The notes below the pieces were generated by a model. The model was not told the DNA's origin and searched no databases. It was given only the letters and a program-made list of their open reading frames with translations. Shown piece by piece: positions 1 to 9,082 of a stretch of 64,000 nt of DNA (position 1 is the first letter of the stretch; the number at the start of each line of letters is the position of its first letter). The DNA is from Nannocystis sp. RBIL2 (GTDB lineage: Bacteria; Myxococcota_A; Polyangia; Nannocystales; Nannocystaceae), in contig NZ_JAPNJW010000001.1 of NCBI RefSeq assembly GCF_026626745.1, positions 4,448,001 through 4,512,000 of the forward strand, given 5' to 3'. The position numbers and the translations under genes are program-made.

Positions 1-759
1 ACGCCCGCTAGCGATCCCCAGTTCCGGCTCTCCGACACTGCCGACGAGGCCGCGCCGATGGCCCCGGGCGGCGGCGAAGCGAGCGTGAGCGGCAAGCTCG
101 CCGAGCGCGAGCGCTCGCGCGGCCTCGGCACTGCTTACGGCGAGCAGCGCTCGAGCTCGGTGCGTGGCACCCGGTTCGAGCGCGCCGACGCCTACAACCC
201 CGATCTGGTGCTCAGCCTGCGCTACAACGACGCCGCGGGGGTGCAGCAGATCGCCCAGCACAAGACAGGCTCGCCCCACCTGTTCCCGGCGATCCAGCAG
301 AGCGACGCAGTGAGCGTCACGCTGCGCGACGAGTACGGCGCGCCGCTGTCGGCCGCGCAGGTCGGCGGTGATGTCTACGCGGTCGGAGAGATCGGCACGC
401 GCTACACCATCGGCGTCGAGAATCACACCGCCCAGCGCGTCGAGGTCGTCGCCTCGGTCGACGGCCTCGACGTCCTCGACGGCGGCGAGGCCGACTTCCA
501 CAAGCGCGGCTACGTCGTCGCTCCGTACACCAGCTTCGCCATCGAGGGCTGGCGGACCTCCGACGACACCGTCGCCGCCTTCCGCTTCAGCGACACCGAC
601 AGCGGCTACGCCGCGCAGATGGGCAAGCCGCGCAACATCGGCGTCATCGGCGTCGCCTTCTTCCGCGAGGCCGGCCACGACGACCTGCTCCGCCGCGACA
701 CCGCCGACCCGTTCCCCAACCGCTACGCGCCGCCGCCGCCGGCTCACCGCGGCTACTGA
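1..759 (+). CDS. Conserved hypothetical protein, 5' end outside window
   Basis: The reading frame is open from the first base, so the start lies upstream; 252 codons are present before the TGA. I do not recognise an enzymatic family. The middle and C-terminal part looks like one compact beta-rich domain with alternating hydrophobic and polar stretches (VGEIGTRYTIGVENHT, VEVVASVDGLDVLDGG). The end is Pro-rich. Codon usage is typical of the window. An internal ATG at 58 is possible, but the in-frame sequence before it is also coding-like, so a longer protein is preferred. Nothing downstream suggests an operon partner. Function unknown. Confidence 0.6.
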   Translation, partial: TPASDPQFRLSDTADEAAPMAPGGGEASVSGKLAERERSRGLGTAYGEQRSSSVRGTRFERADAYNPDLVLSLRYNDAAGVQQIAQHKTGSPHLFPAIQQSDAVSVTLRDEYGAPLSAAQVGGDVYAVGEIGTRYTIGVENHTAQRVEVVASVDGLDVLDGGEADFHKRGYVVAPYTSFAIEGWRTSDDTVAAFRFSDTDSGYAAQMGKPRNIGVIGVAFFREAGHDDLLRRDTADPFPNRYAPPPPAHRGY

Positions 760-881
760 CGTGCGACCTCGACGCGCGACCGCGAGGCGCGCGTCCCCTT
801 TTTAAAGTTTAAAAAAAGATTCTCGTCGCGTGTAACAGCGACGCCGGGCCGGGGACTTCAGCAGCGAAGGACGCACGCTTC

Positions 882-1448
882 ATGCTGATCCGCTCCCTGC
901 CCCTCGTACTGCTCACTGCCCTCTCGCTCGGCTCCGCCGGCTGTGACATCGATCTGAACGGCTCTGTGTTCGATCGCGACGGCGACGGCATCAACGATCC
1001 CGAAGACAAGGACGACGACAACGACGGCGTCGACGACGACCAGGACGACGACGACGACGACGACGGCATCGACGACCAGGATGACGACGACGACAAGGAC
1101 GACGTCGACGACGACGGCATCGACGACAACGAGGATGACGACGACGACAACGACGGCACCCCGGACGACCAGGACGACGACGCCGACGACGACGCCGACG
1201 ACGGCGACGCCGACGACGCCGAAGACGCCGACGACACCGACGCCGACGACGACGCCGACGACGGCGACGATGACGGCACTCCCGAGGACGAGGACGAGGG
1301 CGAGGACGAGCCCCCGCACCCCGAGGACGAGCCCCCGCACCCCGAGGACGAGGACGAGGACGAGCCCCCGCACCCCGAAGAAGGGAACGAGGACGAGGCA
1401 CCGCACCCCGAGGACGAGGGCGACAGCGAGGCCGAGGACGCCCTCTGA
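882..1448 (+). CDS. Asp-rich acidic lipoprotein, thrombospondin type 3-like repeats
   Basis: 188 residues. A short signal peptide ends in the lipobox LGSAGC, so this should be a lipid-anchored envelope protein. Most of the mature chain is Asp/Glu: repeats of the DxDGDGIxDxxD type, as in calcium-binding thrombospondin type 3 repeats, grade into Asp-Asp-Ala runs. Near the C-terminus there are several PPHPEDE repeats. Calcium or other cation binding is an inference from composition. A GAAGGA ribosome site lies 10 nt before the ATG, and an AT-rich patch at 801-822 may belong to its promoter. The coding DNA is almost a GAC microsatellite and so is prone to length variation. It converges with tuf across a shared terminator. 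Confidence 0.8.
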   Translation: MLIRSLPLVLLTALSLGSAGCDIDLNGSVFDRDGDGINDPEDKDDDNDGVDDDQDDDDDDDGIDDQDDDDDKDDVDDDGIDDNEDDDDDNDGTPDDQDDDADDDADDGDADDAEDADDTDADDDADDGDDDGTPEDEDEGEDEPPHPEDEPPHPEDEDEDEPPHPEEGNEDEAPHPEDEGDSEAEDAL

Positions 1449-1468
1449 TCCCGCGAACGCCTCCTCGT

Positions 1469-1519
1469 AAAAAAAGAGCGCCGGCCGGTTCCACGAACCG
1501 GCCGACGCTCTTTTCTTTT
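1469..1519. terminator. Bidirectional intrinsic terminator
   Basis: A long GC-rich stem (arms about 1473-1490 and 1496-1514, including GGCCGGTT/AACCGGCC) is flanked by an A-run on the left and a T-run on the right. It lies between two convergent genes, so it can end both the Asp-rich lipoprotein transcript and the tuf transcript. Confidence 0.85.
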
Positions 1520-1529
1520 CAGGATCGGC

Positions 1530-2678
<1,149 letters not shown>

Positions 2679-3146
2679 GACATACTCACATCTTCTCCTG
2701 GTCTCCCAGGCACTACGCAATGAGATCCCTCGGGAGTTGCACCCGATGGTCTCGTCAGGCCAATGCGCCGCATGTCCCTTCGGACATACGCAGCAATGGC
2801 AACAATGCGAGGTCCCGGCGCAGCACCGCCGATCGTCAGCGCGATCGCGGCCTACGCCGGGCCTCGGCGCTCAGGCGCCGAAAGCCTCGCAGACCGGGTC
2901 TACCACCCGGTCAAAGCACGTCCTGCAGCTCGCCCGGAGCCGCCGCCTCAGGCGCACAACAAATCCAGGAGCTGCGGCTGCGAGAGCGCGAGCTGCGACT
3001 GGAGCATGTTGGTGGCGCGAAGCATGACGGGCTGGGAATAACACGACCCCGCCGCCTCGTCAACTATCATCATTTCACGATTCGACGACCGCATCACGCG
3101 GTCGTCCGAGCGCGATTGTCGACACCGGCGCGCGGGCCGGCGCCGG
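2679..3146. other. Intergenic region upstream of tuf with palindrome and hairpins
   Basis: 468 bases without a credible gene. It holds the tuf leader, and at 2772-2787 a textbook copy of the dispersed palindrome (ATGTCC, cttc, GGACAT). A perfect 9-bp hairpin at 3084-3106 and another at 3124-3147 follow the stop of the minus-strand gene at 3147 and could help end its transcript, though there is no strong T-run. Short reading frames here have unconvincing composition. Confidence 0.6.
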
Positions 3147-4202
3147 TCAGAAGCGCATGCCGCCGCCGAACATCACTCCGCCGCCGAACGTGGGCGCGGC
3201 GCCGAAGTTGACGCCGTGCTTGCGCATCTTGGCCATCCCCGGCGTCTCGCGGTGGACGAACATCAACGTGGTGAAGGCGATCGTCGAGGCGAGGGCGATG
3301 CCGCCGAGCACGAGCATGCCGGTGGTCGCCTTGGCCATGTTCTCGCCGCGGGTGCACTGGTTGGCGACCGCGGCGTTGGTCACGCCGTCGCCGAGCGGCG
3401 CGCGGGCGTTGCGACAGATGTCTTCGCCCTCGCCGTAGCGCACGTCGTCGTCGGTGCTCTTGTTGTCGTACGAGTCCTCGGCGAGCTGCAGCATCTTCTT
3501 GAAGACCGGCCCGTTCGGCTTGCGCCACGCCATGAACAGGCCGATGCCCGCGCCGAACGCCAGCACCGCGACGGTCGCCGACGCCGCCAGGCCGGCCTTC
3601 TTCCACTTCGGCTGGTCCTTGTAGCGGCCCCACACCAGCTTCGACTTGCCCGCCTCCGGCTGCGGCTCCGGCTCCGGCTCCGTCTCCGCCGGCACCGGCT
3701 CCGCGGTCTTCTCGGCCCCGAGCACCCGGCCGACCAGGTCCTTCGCGGTCGCCTGCACCTGCCCCGCCTCGAGCGCCGACGCCGGGTACTCCGCGGTCAC
3801 CGACTCCTTCACGCTCGCCCCGCCGACGTCGAGCAGGTGCAGCTGCACCACGTACCCCCCGCCGCTCTTCGCCAGCGACCCGTAAACCATGTTGTCGACG
3901 CCGAGCGTGCGCCCGCCCTCGGCCAGACACTTCGGCGACGGCGGCTCGTCGCAGCCCATCGTCAGCTTCAGCTCCGACAGCGACATGTCGCGCCCGCCGC
4001 CGACCCCGCGGGCCGCGAACTCCGACTGCAGCGCCTTCGTCAGCGCCACCGCCTTGGCGGGATCGTCGCCCTCGAGCGTGAGGACCGAGCCCTTGCCCGC
4101 CACCGGCGCGGCGGCCGCGGTCGTGGGCAGGCTGAGCGACAGGGCGAGCGCCAGCGACAGGGCGGTCGCAGGCGGGGACAGTCGGCGCGGGCGGGGCGAC
4201 AT
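3147..4202 (-). CDS. Secreted/membrane protein of unknown function, myxobacterial type
   Basis: 351 residues. An N-terminal signal peptide ends in an AAAA-rich site. A globular domain follows (about residues 35-165, with the landmark TMGCDEPPSPKCLAEGG and a predicted YGSL strand) that resembles the N-terminal sensor-like modules seen in other myxobacterial periplasmic proteins. Next come a Glu/Pro linker and two hydrophobic segments (about 205-225 and 295-320), and the end is Gly/Phe-rich. The spacer between the membrane segments has two Cys that may form a disulfide. Probably anchored in the inner membrane with a periplasmic N-terminal domain. No catalytic motif is seen and the role is unknown. 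Confidence 0.7.
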   Translation of the reverse strand: MSPRPRRLSPPATALSLALALSLSLPTTAAAAPVAGKGSVLTLEGDDPAKAVALTKALQSEFAARGVGGGRDMSLSELKLTMGCDEPPSPKCLAEGGRTLGVDNMVYGSLAKSGGGYVVQLHLLDVGGASVKESVTAEYPASALEAGQVQATAKDLVGRVLGAEKTAEPVPAETEPEPEPQPEAGKSKLVWGRYKDQPKWKKAGLAASATVAVLAFGAGIGLFMAWRKPNGPVFKKMLQLAEDSYDNKSTDDDVRYGEGEDICRNARAPLGDGVTNAAVANQCTRGENMAKATTGMLVLGGIALASTIAFTTLMFVHRETPGMAKMRKHGVNFGAAPTFGGGVMFGGGMRF

Positions 4203-4373
4203 CGGGGCCCAAACGTCGCACGGGATGCGCCGCCAGGGAAGAGGCCCGCGTCATCAGGCCCCTGCGGACGGCCGCGACCGCCGGAGCGCGCGCACGGTTT
4301 TTCTCACCGACCCGGGCCGTACCGCGACCTTGCCGGTTTTGCCGGCCGCGCCGACACGGCATCATCGCCGCGC

Positions 4374-5984
4374 GTGCCGCCCGGGCTCCCCCCACCGCCA
4401 GCTCCGCCTCTGCGCCTGCGCCACAGCCTCGCCGTGCGGATCACCGCGCTCGTGGTCCTCGTGGTCATCACCAGCGGCGTCACCTCGCTGCTCATCATCC
4501 GCGAGCTGCGCGCCCTCAAGGTCAGCTTCGACCTCCTGACCATCATCTACGTCAAGTTCAACCAGGATCTCACCACCGCCTATCGCCAGTCGGTCCGCAT
4601 CACCACGCACGCTCGGGAGCGCCGCGGCAGCGAAGCCCAGCGCCTCAGCGGCGGCCTCGAGGCCACCCTGGCCGAGGCCTTCGAGACGCGCGCCGAACAG
4701 GTCCAGCAGGCCCGCTCGGTGCTCGACAGCGCGATCGCCCACCCCGAGCGGCTCGGCGGCGAGGAGGCCGTCCGCACGCTCCGCGAGTTCCGCGAGGTCC
4801 TGAGCCGCCTCGAGGACCTGGCCGCCGCGGCCGCCAATCTGAAGCCGGCCGAGGCGCTGGCCGACGTGCGCAGCGAGAACGAGATCACCGAGCTGTTCCG
4901 CCGCCTCGACGAGCAGGTCTCGCGCGCGATCATCGACCTCCAGATCCAGGTCAGCGAGCGCGAGCGCGAAACCGAGCGGACCATCGCCCTGCTGGCCGCC
5001 GCCACCGCAGTCATGGCCCTCCTGGCCGCGCTCGGCGTGATCTGGACCCTGCGGCCGCTGCGGCGGCTGGCGGCCAGCGTGCGCCAGCTCGGCGAGGGTG
5101 ACTGGGCCCAGCGGGTGGCCGCCCCCGGGGCCCTGCGCGGCGACGAGGTCGGCCGCCTCGCGCTCGAGTTCAACCACATGGCCGAAGCGCTGCAGGAGCG
5201 CGAGCGCCGGCTGATCCGCGGCGAGCGCCTGGCGGCCGTGGGCCAGCTGGCGGCCCAGGTGACGCACGAGATCCGCAACCCGCTGTCGAGCGTGGCCCTC
5301 AACGTCGAGCTGCTCGACGACGAGATCGCCTCGGCCAGCCCCGAGGCGCAACAACTCCTGCGCAAGATCACCGCGGAGATCGATCGCCTCACCGCGATCA
5401 CGGAGGACTACCTGGGCCTGGCCCGACGCAAGCCGCCGGAGCGCGTGCCGACCGACCTCGCGGCCGAGCTCCACAGCTTGCTCGACTTCATGGCCGAGGA
5501 GCTGGGCAGCGCCGGCGTCGAGGTCGAGGTCGACGCTCCCGGGCCCGCGTGGGTGCTGGGCGACGCGGGCCAGCTGCGGCAGCTGTTCATGAACCTGCTG
5601 CGCAACGCCCGGGAGGCGCTGGTCGGCAATCGCGGCGGGGCCGCCGACGACGTGAGCGACCTCGGCGATCTCTCCTCGGACCTCGCGCGGACCCCGAAGA
5701 TCGCCGTGCGCCTGCGCCAGGGCGCGGGCGTGGTGCGCGTCAGCGTCGAGGACAACGGCCCCGGCCTGCCGGTCGCCGACGTCGACAAGGTGTTCGAGGC
5801 CTTCTTCACGGCCAAGCCGCAGGGCACCGGCCTCGGGCTGTCGATCGTCCAGCAGTTGGTCCAGGACCACGAAGGCAGCGTCCGCGTGGCTTCGACCGGG
5901 CCCACGGGCACCGCCTTCGAGGTCCAGATCCCGGCTTGCGCTCCTCCGCCCCCCTCCGTATCCTCGGCGGGCGTACCCGTCTAA
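4374..5984 (+). CDS. NtrB-like sensor histidine kinase
   Basis: 536 residues starting at GTG 4374, which gives a short cytoplasmic tail before the first membrane helix (about residues 23-43). A largely helical extracytoplasmic sensor region follows, then a second helix (about 205-230), a HAMP linker, a HisKA domain with phospho-accepting His298 in QVTHEIRNP, and a HATPase domain with N-box NLLRNAREAL, G1 DNGPGL and G2 GTGLGLSIV. The ATP domain is compact, as in NtrB/ZraS-type kinases that work with NtrC-family regulators. No response regulator is encoded next to it, so it is an orphan kinase in this window. It reads into the lipoprotein gene 15 nt downstream. The signal sensed is unknown. Confidence 0.9.
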   Translation: MPPGLPPPPAPPLRLRHSLAVRITALVVLVVITSGVTSLLIIRELRALKVSFDLLTIIYVKFNQDLTTAYRQSVRITTHARERRGSEAQRLSGGLEATLAEAFETRAEQVQQARSVLDSAIAHPERLGGEEAVRTLREFREVLSRLEDLAAAAANLKPAEALADVRSENEITELFRRLDEQVSRAIIDLQIQVSERERETERTIALLAAATAVMALLAALGVIWTLRPLRRLAASVRQLGEGDWAQRVAAPGALRGDEVGRLALEFNHMAEALQERERRLIRGERLAAVGQLAAQVTHEIRNPLSSVALNVELLDDEIASASPEAQQLLRKITAEIDRLTAITEDYLGLARRKPPERVPTDLAAELHSLLDFMAEELGSAGVEVEVDAPGPAWVLGDAGQLRQLFMNLLRNAREALVGNRGGAADDVSDLGDLSSDLARTPKIAVRLRQGAGVVRVSVEDNGPGLPVADVDKVFEAFFTAKPQGTGLGLSIVQQLVQDHEGSVRVASTGPTGTAFEVQIPACAPPPPSVSSAGVPV

Positions 5985-5999
5985 GGCCGCACACCGCTC

Positions 6000-6794
6000 A
6001 TGCCCATCCGCTCGCTCGTCGCCTCCGCCCTGTTCGCCGTGGTCGCCTCGCTCGGCTGCAACTTCATCATGAACCCCGACGGCGACGGCGTGTTCCGCTG
6101 CGACAACCCGGACGACTGCGACGTCCCGCTGCAGGACGCGCTGGCCGACAGGCGCGGGCAGTCGCGCTGTGCGGCGGCCGGCGGCGGCGGCGGCGGCTTC
6201 ACCCAGAGCCAGGACAACAAGGTCTGCAGCGTCCTCGACAAGGAGGACGTGAGCTGCAACCCGGCGCCCTACGCCAACGACGACAGCGTCCCGGTGGCCA
6301 AGGCCTACAACGACGCGCTCGACGAGACCGGCGCTTACTCGTGCGCTCAGGAGCTGTACGGCAGCGCCGGCTGCCCGCCCAACGGCAGCGCCTGCAACGA
6401 GGGCCTCGAGGTCCGCACCTACGAGACCCTGAGCGGCGACGCCGACAACCCCGAGGCGACCGAGGTCCGCGTGTGCGCGCCGAAGGGCGTCGCCGCGGTC
6501 GCCGGCAACAGCGCGGTGCGCGGCTTCGACGTGCTCGACCAGCACTGCCGCTCGTACTTCTGCGACGACGCGTTCGTGTGCAACCGCGGCAACGGCTCCA
6601 GCAGCGGCTGGCGCTGCGTCCGCTGCGACCCCGACAAGGCCTACGGCAACGGCGGCTGCGGCACCATGTACCTGCAGGGCGCCCCCTCGACGGTCTACAC
6701 CGACGACCTCGGCGGCGACGCCTGCGACGACGTGGCCTCGGCCGACAAGACCGAGTTCGGCCCCGTCGTCCCCGCCCCGGTCCTGAACCCGTAG
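6000..6794 (+). CDS. Cys-rich lipoprotein
   Basis: 264 residues. The signal peptide ends in lipobox VASLGC. The mature protein carries more than a dozen further Cys residues spread over its length, a Gly-run near residue 60, and short CxxC-like pairs (CVRCD, CRSYFCDD), suggesting a disulfide-stabilised envelope protein. The gene starts 15 nt after the histidine kinase stop and is probably cotranscribed with it, so it could be part of the stimulus pathway; that is inference. No family recognised. Confidence 0.7.
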   Translation: MPIRSLVASALFAVVASLGCNFIMNPDGDGVFRCDNPDDCDVPLQDALADRRGQSRCAAAGGGGGGFTQSQDNKVCSVLDKEDVSCNPAPYANDDSVPVAKAYNDALDETGAYSCAQELYGSAGCPPNGSACNEGLEVRTYETLSGDADNPEATEVRVCAPKGVAAVAGNSAVRGFDVLDQHCRSYFCDDAFVCNRGNGSSSGWRCVRCDPDKAYGNGGCGTMYLQGAPSTVYTDDLGGDACDDVASADKTEFGPVVPAPVLNP

Positions 6795-6866
6795 CCCCGG
6801 AGCTCCGGCCGAGCGCCGAGCCTCGCGCCCGCATCCGCGGGCGCTATCCGCGGTCAGGGTCGAGGC

Positions 6867-6896
6867 ATGCCCTTTCGGACATGTCCCTCCGGACAT
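6867..6896. repeat. Tandem pair of dispersed palindromes
   Basis: Two overlapping copies: ATGCCC-tttc-GGACAT at 6867-6882 and ATGTCC-ctcc-GGACAT at 6881-6896. They sit between the lipoprotein gene and the cyanophycin operon. A third core, GGACATGTCC, lies at 6977-6986 inside the first codons of the next gene. Confidence 0.85.
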
Positions 6897-6937
6897 TTCA
6901 TCCGCGCCCGCCGCTTCCCGGCCCTGCCGAGCTCGGC

Positions 6938-6943
6938 TAGACT
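6938..6943 (+). promoter_or_regulatory. Candidate -10 element of a leaderless promoter (cyanophycin operon)
   Basis: TAGACT stands 9 nt before the ATG at 6953, so transcription would begin at or next to the start codon. There is no Shine-Dalgarno sequence in front of this gene. The same hexamer occurs before two other genes in the window (24682 and 25905). A weak TTCCCG at 6915 could be the -35. Confidence 0.5.
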
Positions 6944-6952
6944 CGCGGGTCG

Positions 6953-8173
6953 ATGGCTGGCCCCCCTGGCGCTTCCGGACATGTCCCTTCAGCCAGCCCG
7001 TTGCTGCAGCTCCTGCGCGGCGCCGAGGTGTTCGCCCCGGCGCCGCTCGGCGTGTGCGACGTCCTGCTCGCGGCCGGCAAGATCGCCGCGATCGGGCGCG
7101 ACCTGCCGGCCCTCCCGCCCGAGCTGTGCCGCGTCCACGACCTCGGCGGCCACCGCCTGATCCCCGGCCTCCTCGACGCCCACGTCCACCTGATCGGCGG
7201 CGGCGGCGAGGCCGGCCCGAGCACCCGCGTCCCGCCGATCGGCCTCAGCCAGCTCGCGCGCGCCGGCATCACCACAGTCGTCGGCGTCCTCGGCACCGAC
7301 GGCACCACCCGCACCGTCGCCGACCTCGTGGCGCGCACCCTCGGCCTGCGCGACGAGGGTCTGTCGGCCTGGTGCTACACCGGCAGCTACGAGCTCCCGG
7401 TGCCGACGCTGACCGGCAGCGTGCGTCGCGACCTCGTGTTCGTCGACCCGATCATCGGCGTCGGCGAGCTCGCCCTGTCCGACCACCGCTCCTCGCAGCC
7501 GACCCTCGACGAGCTGCTGCGCGTGGCCGCCGACGCCCACGTCGGCGGCATGATGGCGGGCAAGGCCGGCATCGTGCACCTGCACATGGGCGACGGCCTG
7601 CGCGGCCTCGATCTGGTGCGCCGGGCCCTCGACGTGAGCGAGCTGCCGCCGCGGGTGTTCCACCCGACCCACGTCAACCGCAACCGCCGGCTGTTCGTCG
7701 AGGCCGGCGAGCTGGTGGCGCGCGGCTGCAGCGTCGACGTCACCGCCTTCCCACCCGAAGATGACCCCGGGGACAGCCTCTACGCCGCCGACGCCATCGA
7801 CCGCTGGATCGCGCAGGGCCTGCCGGTAAGCCGGCTCACATGCTCTTCTGACGGGGCCGGCTGCATGCCGGTGTTCGACGCTCACGGGCACATCTGCGCG
7901 ATGGACGTCGGGCGGCCGACCACCCTCAGCGACACCCTGACCGAGCTTTTGGCGCGCGGGCAGGAGCTGGCGACCGTCCTGCCGATCTTCACCACCAACG
8001 TCGCCGACCTCCTGCGCCTCGGGCACAAGGGCAGGCTCGCCGCGGGGGCCGACGCGGACCTCGTCGCCCTCGACGACCACGGTCACATCGCCGGCGTGAT
8101 CGCCCGCGGACGTTGGCTGATCCAGGGCGGCCAAACAGTGGTATGCGGGCCCTTCGAGAGGTCTGCCTCGTGA
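6953..8173 (+). CDS. iadA: Isoaspartyl dipeptidase (beta-aspartyl-peptidase)
   Basis: 406 residues, amidohydrolase fold. It cleaves isoaspartyl dipeptides; here the substrate is probably beta-Asp-Arg released from cyanophycin by the next gene's product. Metal-ligand motifs are in order: HVHLIGGGGEAGP (about residue 77), HLHMGD, HPTHVNRN and TCSSDGAG with the catalytic Asp. Where the E. coli enzyme as I recall it has the carboxylated metal-bridging Lys (GVKCAISDHRS), this protein reads GVGELALSDHRS, with Glu172 at that position. The N-terminus (GHVPSASP) runs through a copy of the dispersed palindrome at 6977-6986 and is not family-like. The stop overlaps the next start. First gene of the cyanophycin operon. 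Confidence 0.92.
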   Translation: MAGPPGASGHVPSASPLLQLLRGAEVFAPAPLGVCDVLLAAGKIAAIGRDLPALPPELCRVHDLGGHRLIPGLLDAHVHLIGGGGEAGPSTRVPPIGLSQLARAGITTVVGVLGTDGTTRTVADLVARTLGLRDEGLSAWCYTGSYELPVPTLTGSVRRDLVFVDPIIGVGELALSDHRSSQPTLDELLRVAADAHVGGMMAGKAGIVHLHMGDGLRGLDLVRRALDVSELPPRVFHPTHVNRNRRLFVEAGELVARGCSVDVTAFPPEDDPGDSLYAADAIDRWIAQGLPVSRLTCSSDGAGCMPVFDAHGHICAMDVGRPTTLSDTLTELLARGQELATVLPIFTTNVADLLRLGHKGRLAAGADADLVALDDHGHIAGVIARGRWLIQGGQTVVCGPFERSAS

Positions 8174-9015
8174 GCCCAGCACGCATCGAAGAGCACCACA
8201 GCCGCGGGTGGATCGTCCCCGTCGGCGGCGCTGAAGAGAAGGAGCAGGACCCGGTCATCCTCCGCCGCTTCGTCGAGGTCAGCGGCGGAGCGGGCGCCCG
8301 GATCGCCGTCATTCCCACCGCCTCTCGCCTGCCCGACACGGGCGCGCGCTACGAGAAGATCTTCCGCCAGCTGGGCGCCCACAGCGCTCGCGCCTTGCCG
8401 TTCGAGACCCGCGCCGACGCCGAGCGCGAGGACTGGCTCGGCATCCTCGAGCATGCCACCGGCGTCTTCTTCACCGGCGGCAACCAGCTCCAGCTCAGCA
8501 CGATCCTCGGCGGCACCCCCGTCGCCAAATCGATCCGCAAGCTCAACGCTCGCGGCGTCACCGTCGGCGGCACGTCCGCCGGCGCCGCGATTCTCTCGGA
8601 GCACATGATCGCCTTCGGCCAGGGGGGCGCGACCCCCAAGGCTGGGCTCGCATCTCTGGCGCCGGGCTTCGGCCTGACCAACCGCGTCGTCATCGACCAG
8701 CACTTCCGCCAGCGCGACCGGCTGGGCAGACTGCTGTCGGTCCTCGCCTTCAACCCCTTCGCCGTCGGCATCGGCCTCGACGAAGACACCGCCGCCTTCC
8801 TCGGCCCGGACGACGTCATGCACGTCGACGGCGCCGGCGCCATCACCCTGGTGGACGTCGCCAACCTCGAGCATTCGTCGATGGCCTTCGCGAAACCCGG
8901 TCAACCCATCTGTCTGACCGGCATCAAGCTGCATATCCTCACCAAGGGCGCGCGCTACAACTTCGTCACCCGCGAGGCCGTGCCGCCGCTGCCGCCGCCC
9001 GACGACGACGACTGA
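8170..9015 (+). CDS. cphB: Cyanophycinase
   Basis: 281 residues, peptidase S51 family. It hydrolyses cyanophycin (poly-Asp with Arg side chains) to beta-Asp-Arg dipeptides in the cytoplasm. The nucleophile Ser136 sits in GGTSAGAA; other family landmarks are PVGGAEEKE near the start, FFTGGNQ, DQHFRQRDRLGR and GIGLDEDTA. The GTG at 8170 is chosen because it overlaps the iadA stop (GTGA) and has an AGAGG site 8 nt upstream, implying translational coupling. The C-terminus is Pro- then Asp-rich. Its product feeds IadA and its substrate comes from the synthetase downstream. Confidence 0.94.
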   Translation: MSPARIEEHHSRGWIVPVGGAEEKEQDPVILRRFVEVSGGAGARIAVIPTASRLPDTGARYEKIFRQLGAHSARALPFETRADAEREDWLGILEHATGVFFTGGNQLQLSTILGGTPVAKSIRKLNARGVTVGGTSAGAAILSEHMIAFGQGGATPKAGLASLAPGFGLTNRVVIDQHFRQRDRLGRLLSVLAFNPFAVGIGLDEDTAAFLGPDDVMHVDGAGAITLVDVANLEHSSMAFAKPGQPICLTGIKLHILTKGARYNFVTREAVPPLPPPDDDD

Positions 9016-9082
9016 CCGATCCACTTTTTCGCCTCGCGGCGCTGAGACCTCCGCCCCGTCACAACCTGCCCCAAGGGACATC

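Noticed and set aside
809..1494. Long minus-strand and alternative-frame open frames over the Asp-rich gene
   Set aside because: They arise because GAC repeats read as Ser/Val/Arg repeats in other frames; there is no signal, start or domain.
2763..3041. Short open frame in the spacer upstream of tuf
   Set aside because: It begins in a palindrome, has no ribosome site, atypical codon use and no recognisable protein.
4362..6896. 844-residue open frame opposite the histidine kinase
   Set aside because: Low-complexity Ala/Gly/Arg composition typical of the antisense frame in G+C-rich genes; the kinase on the other strand has all its motifs.
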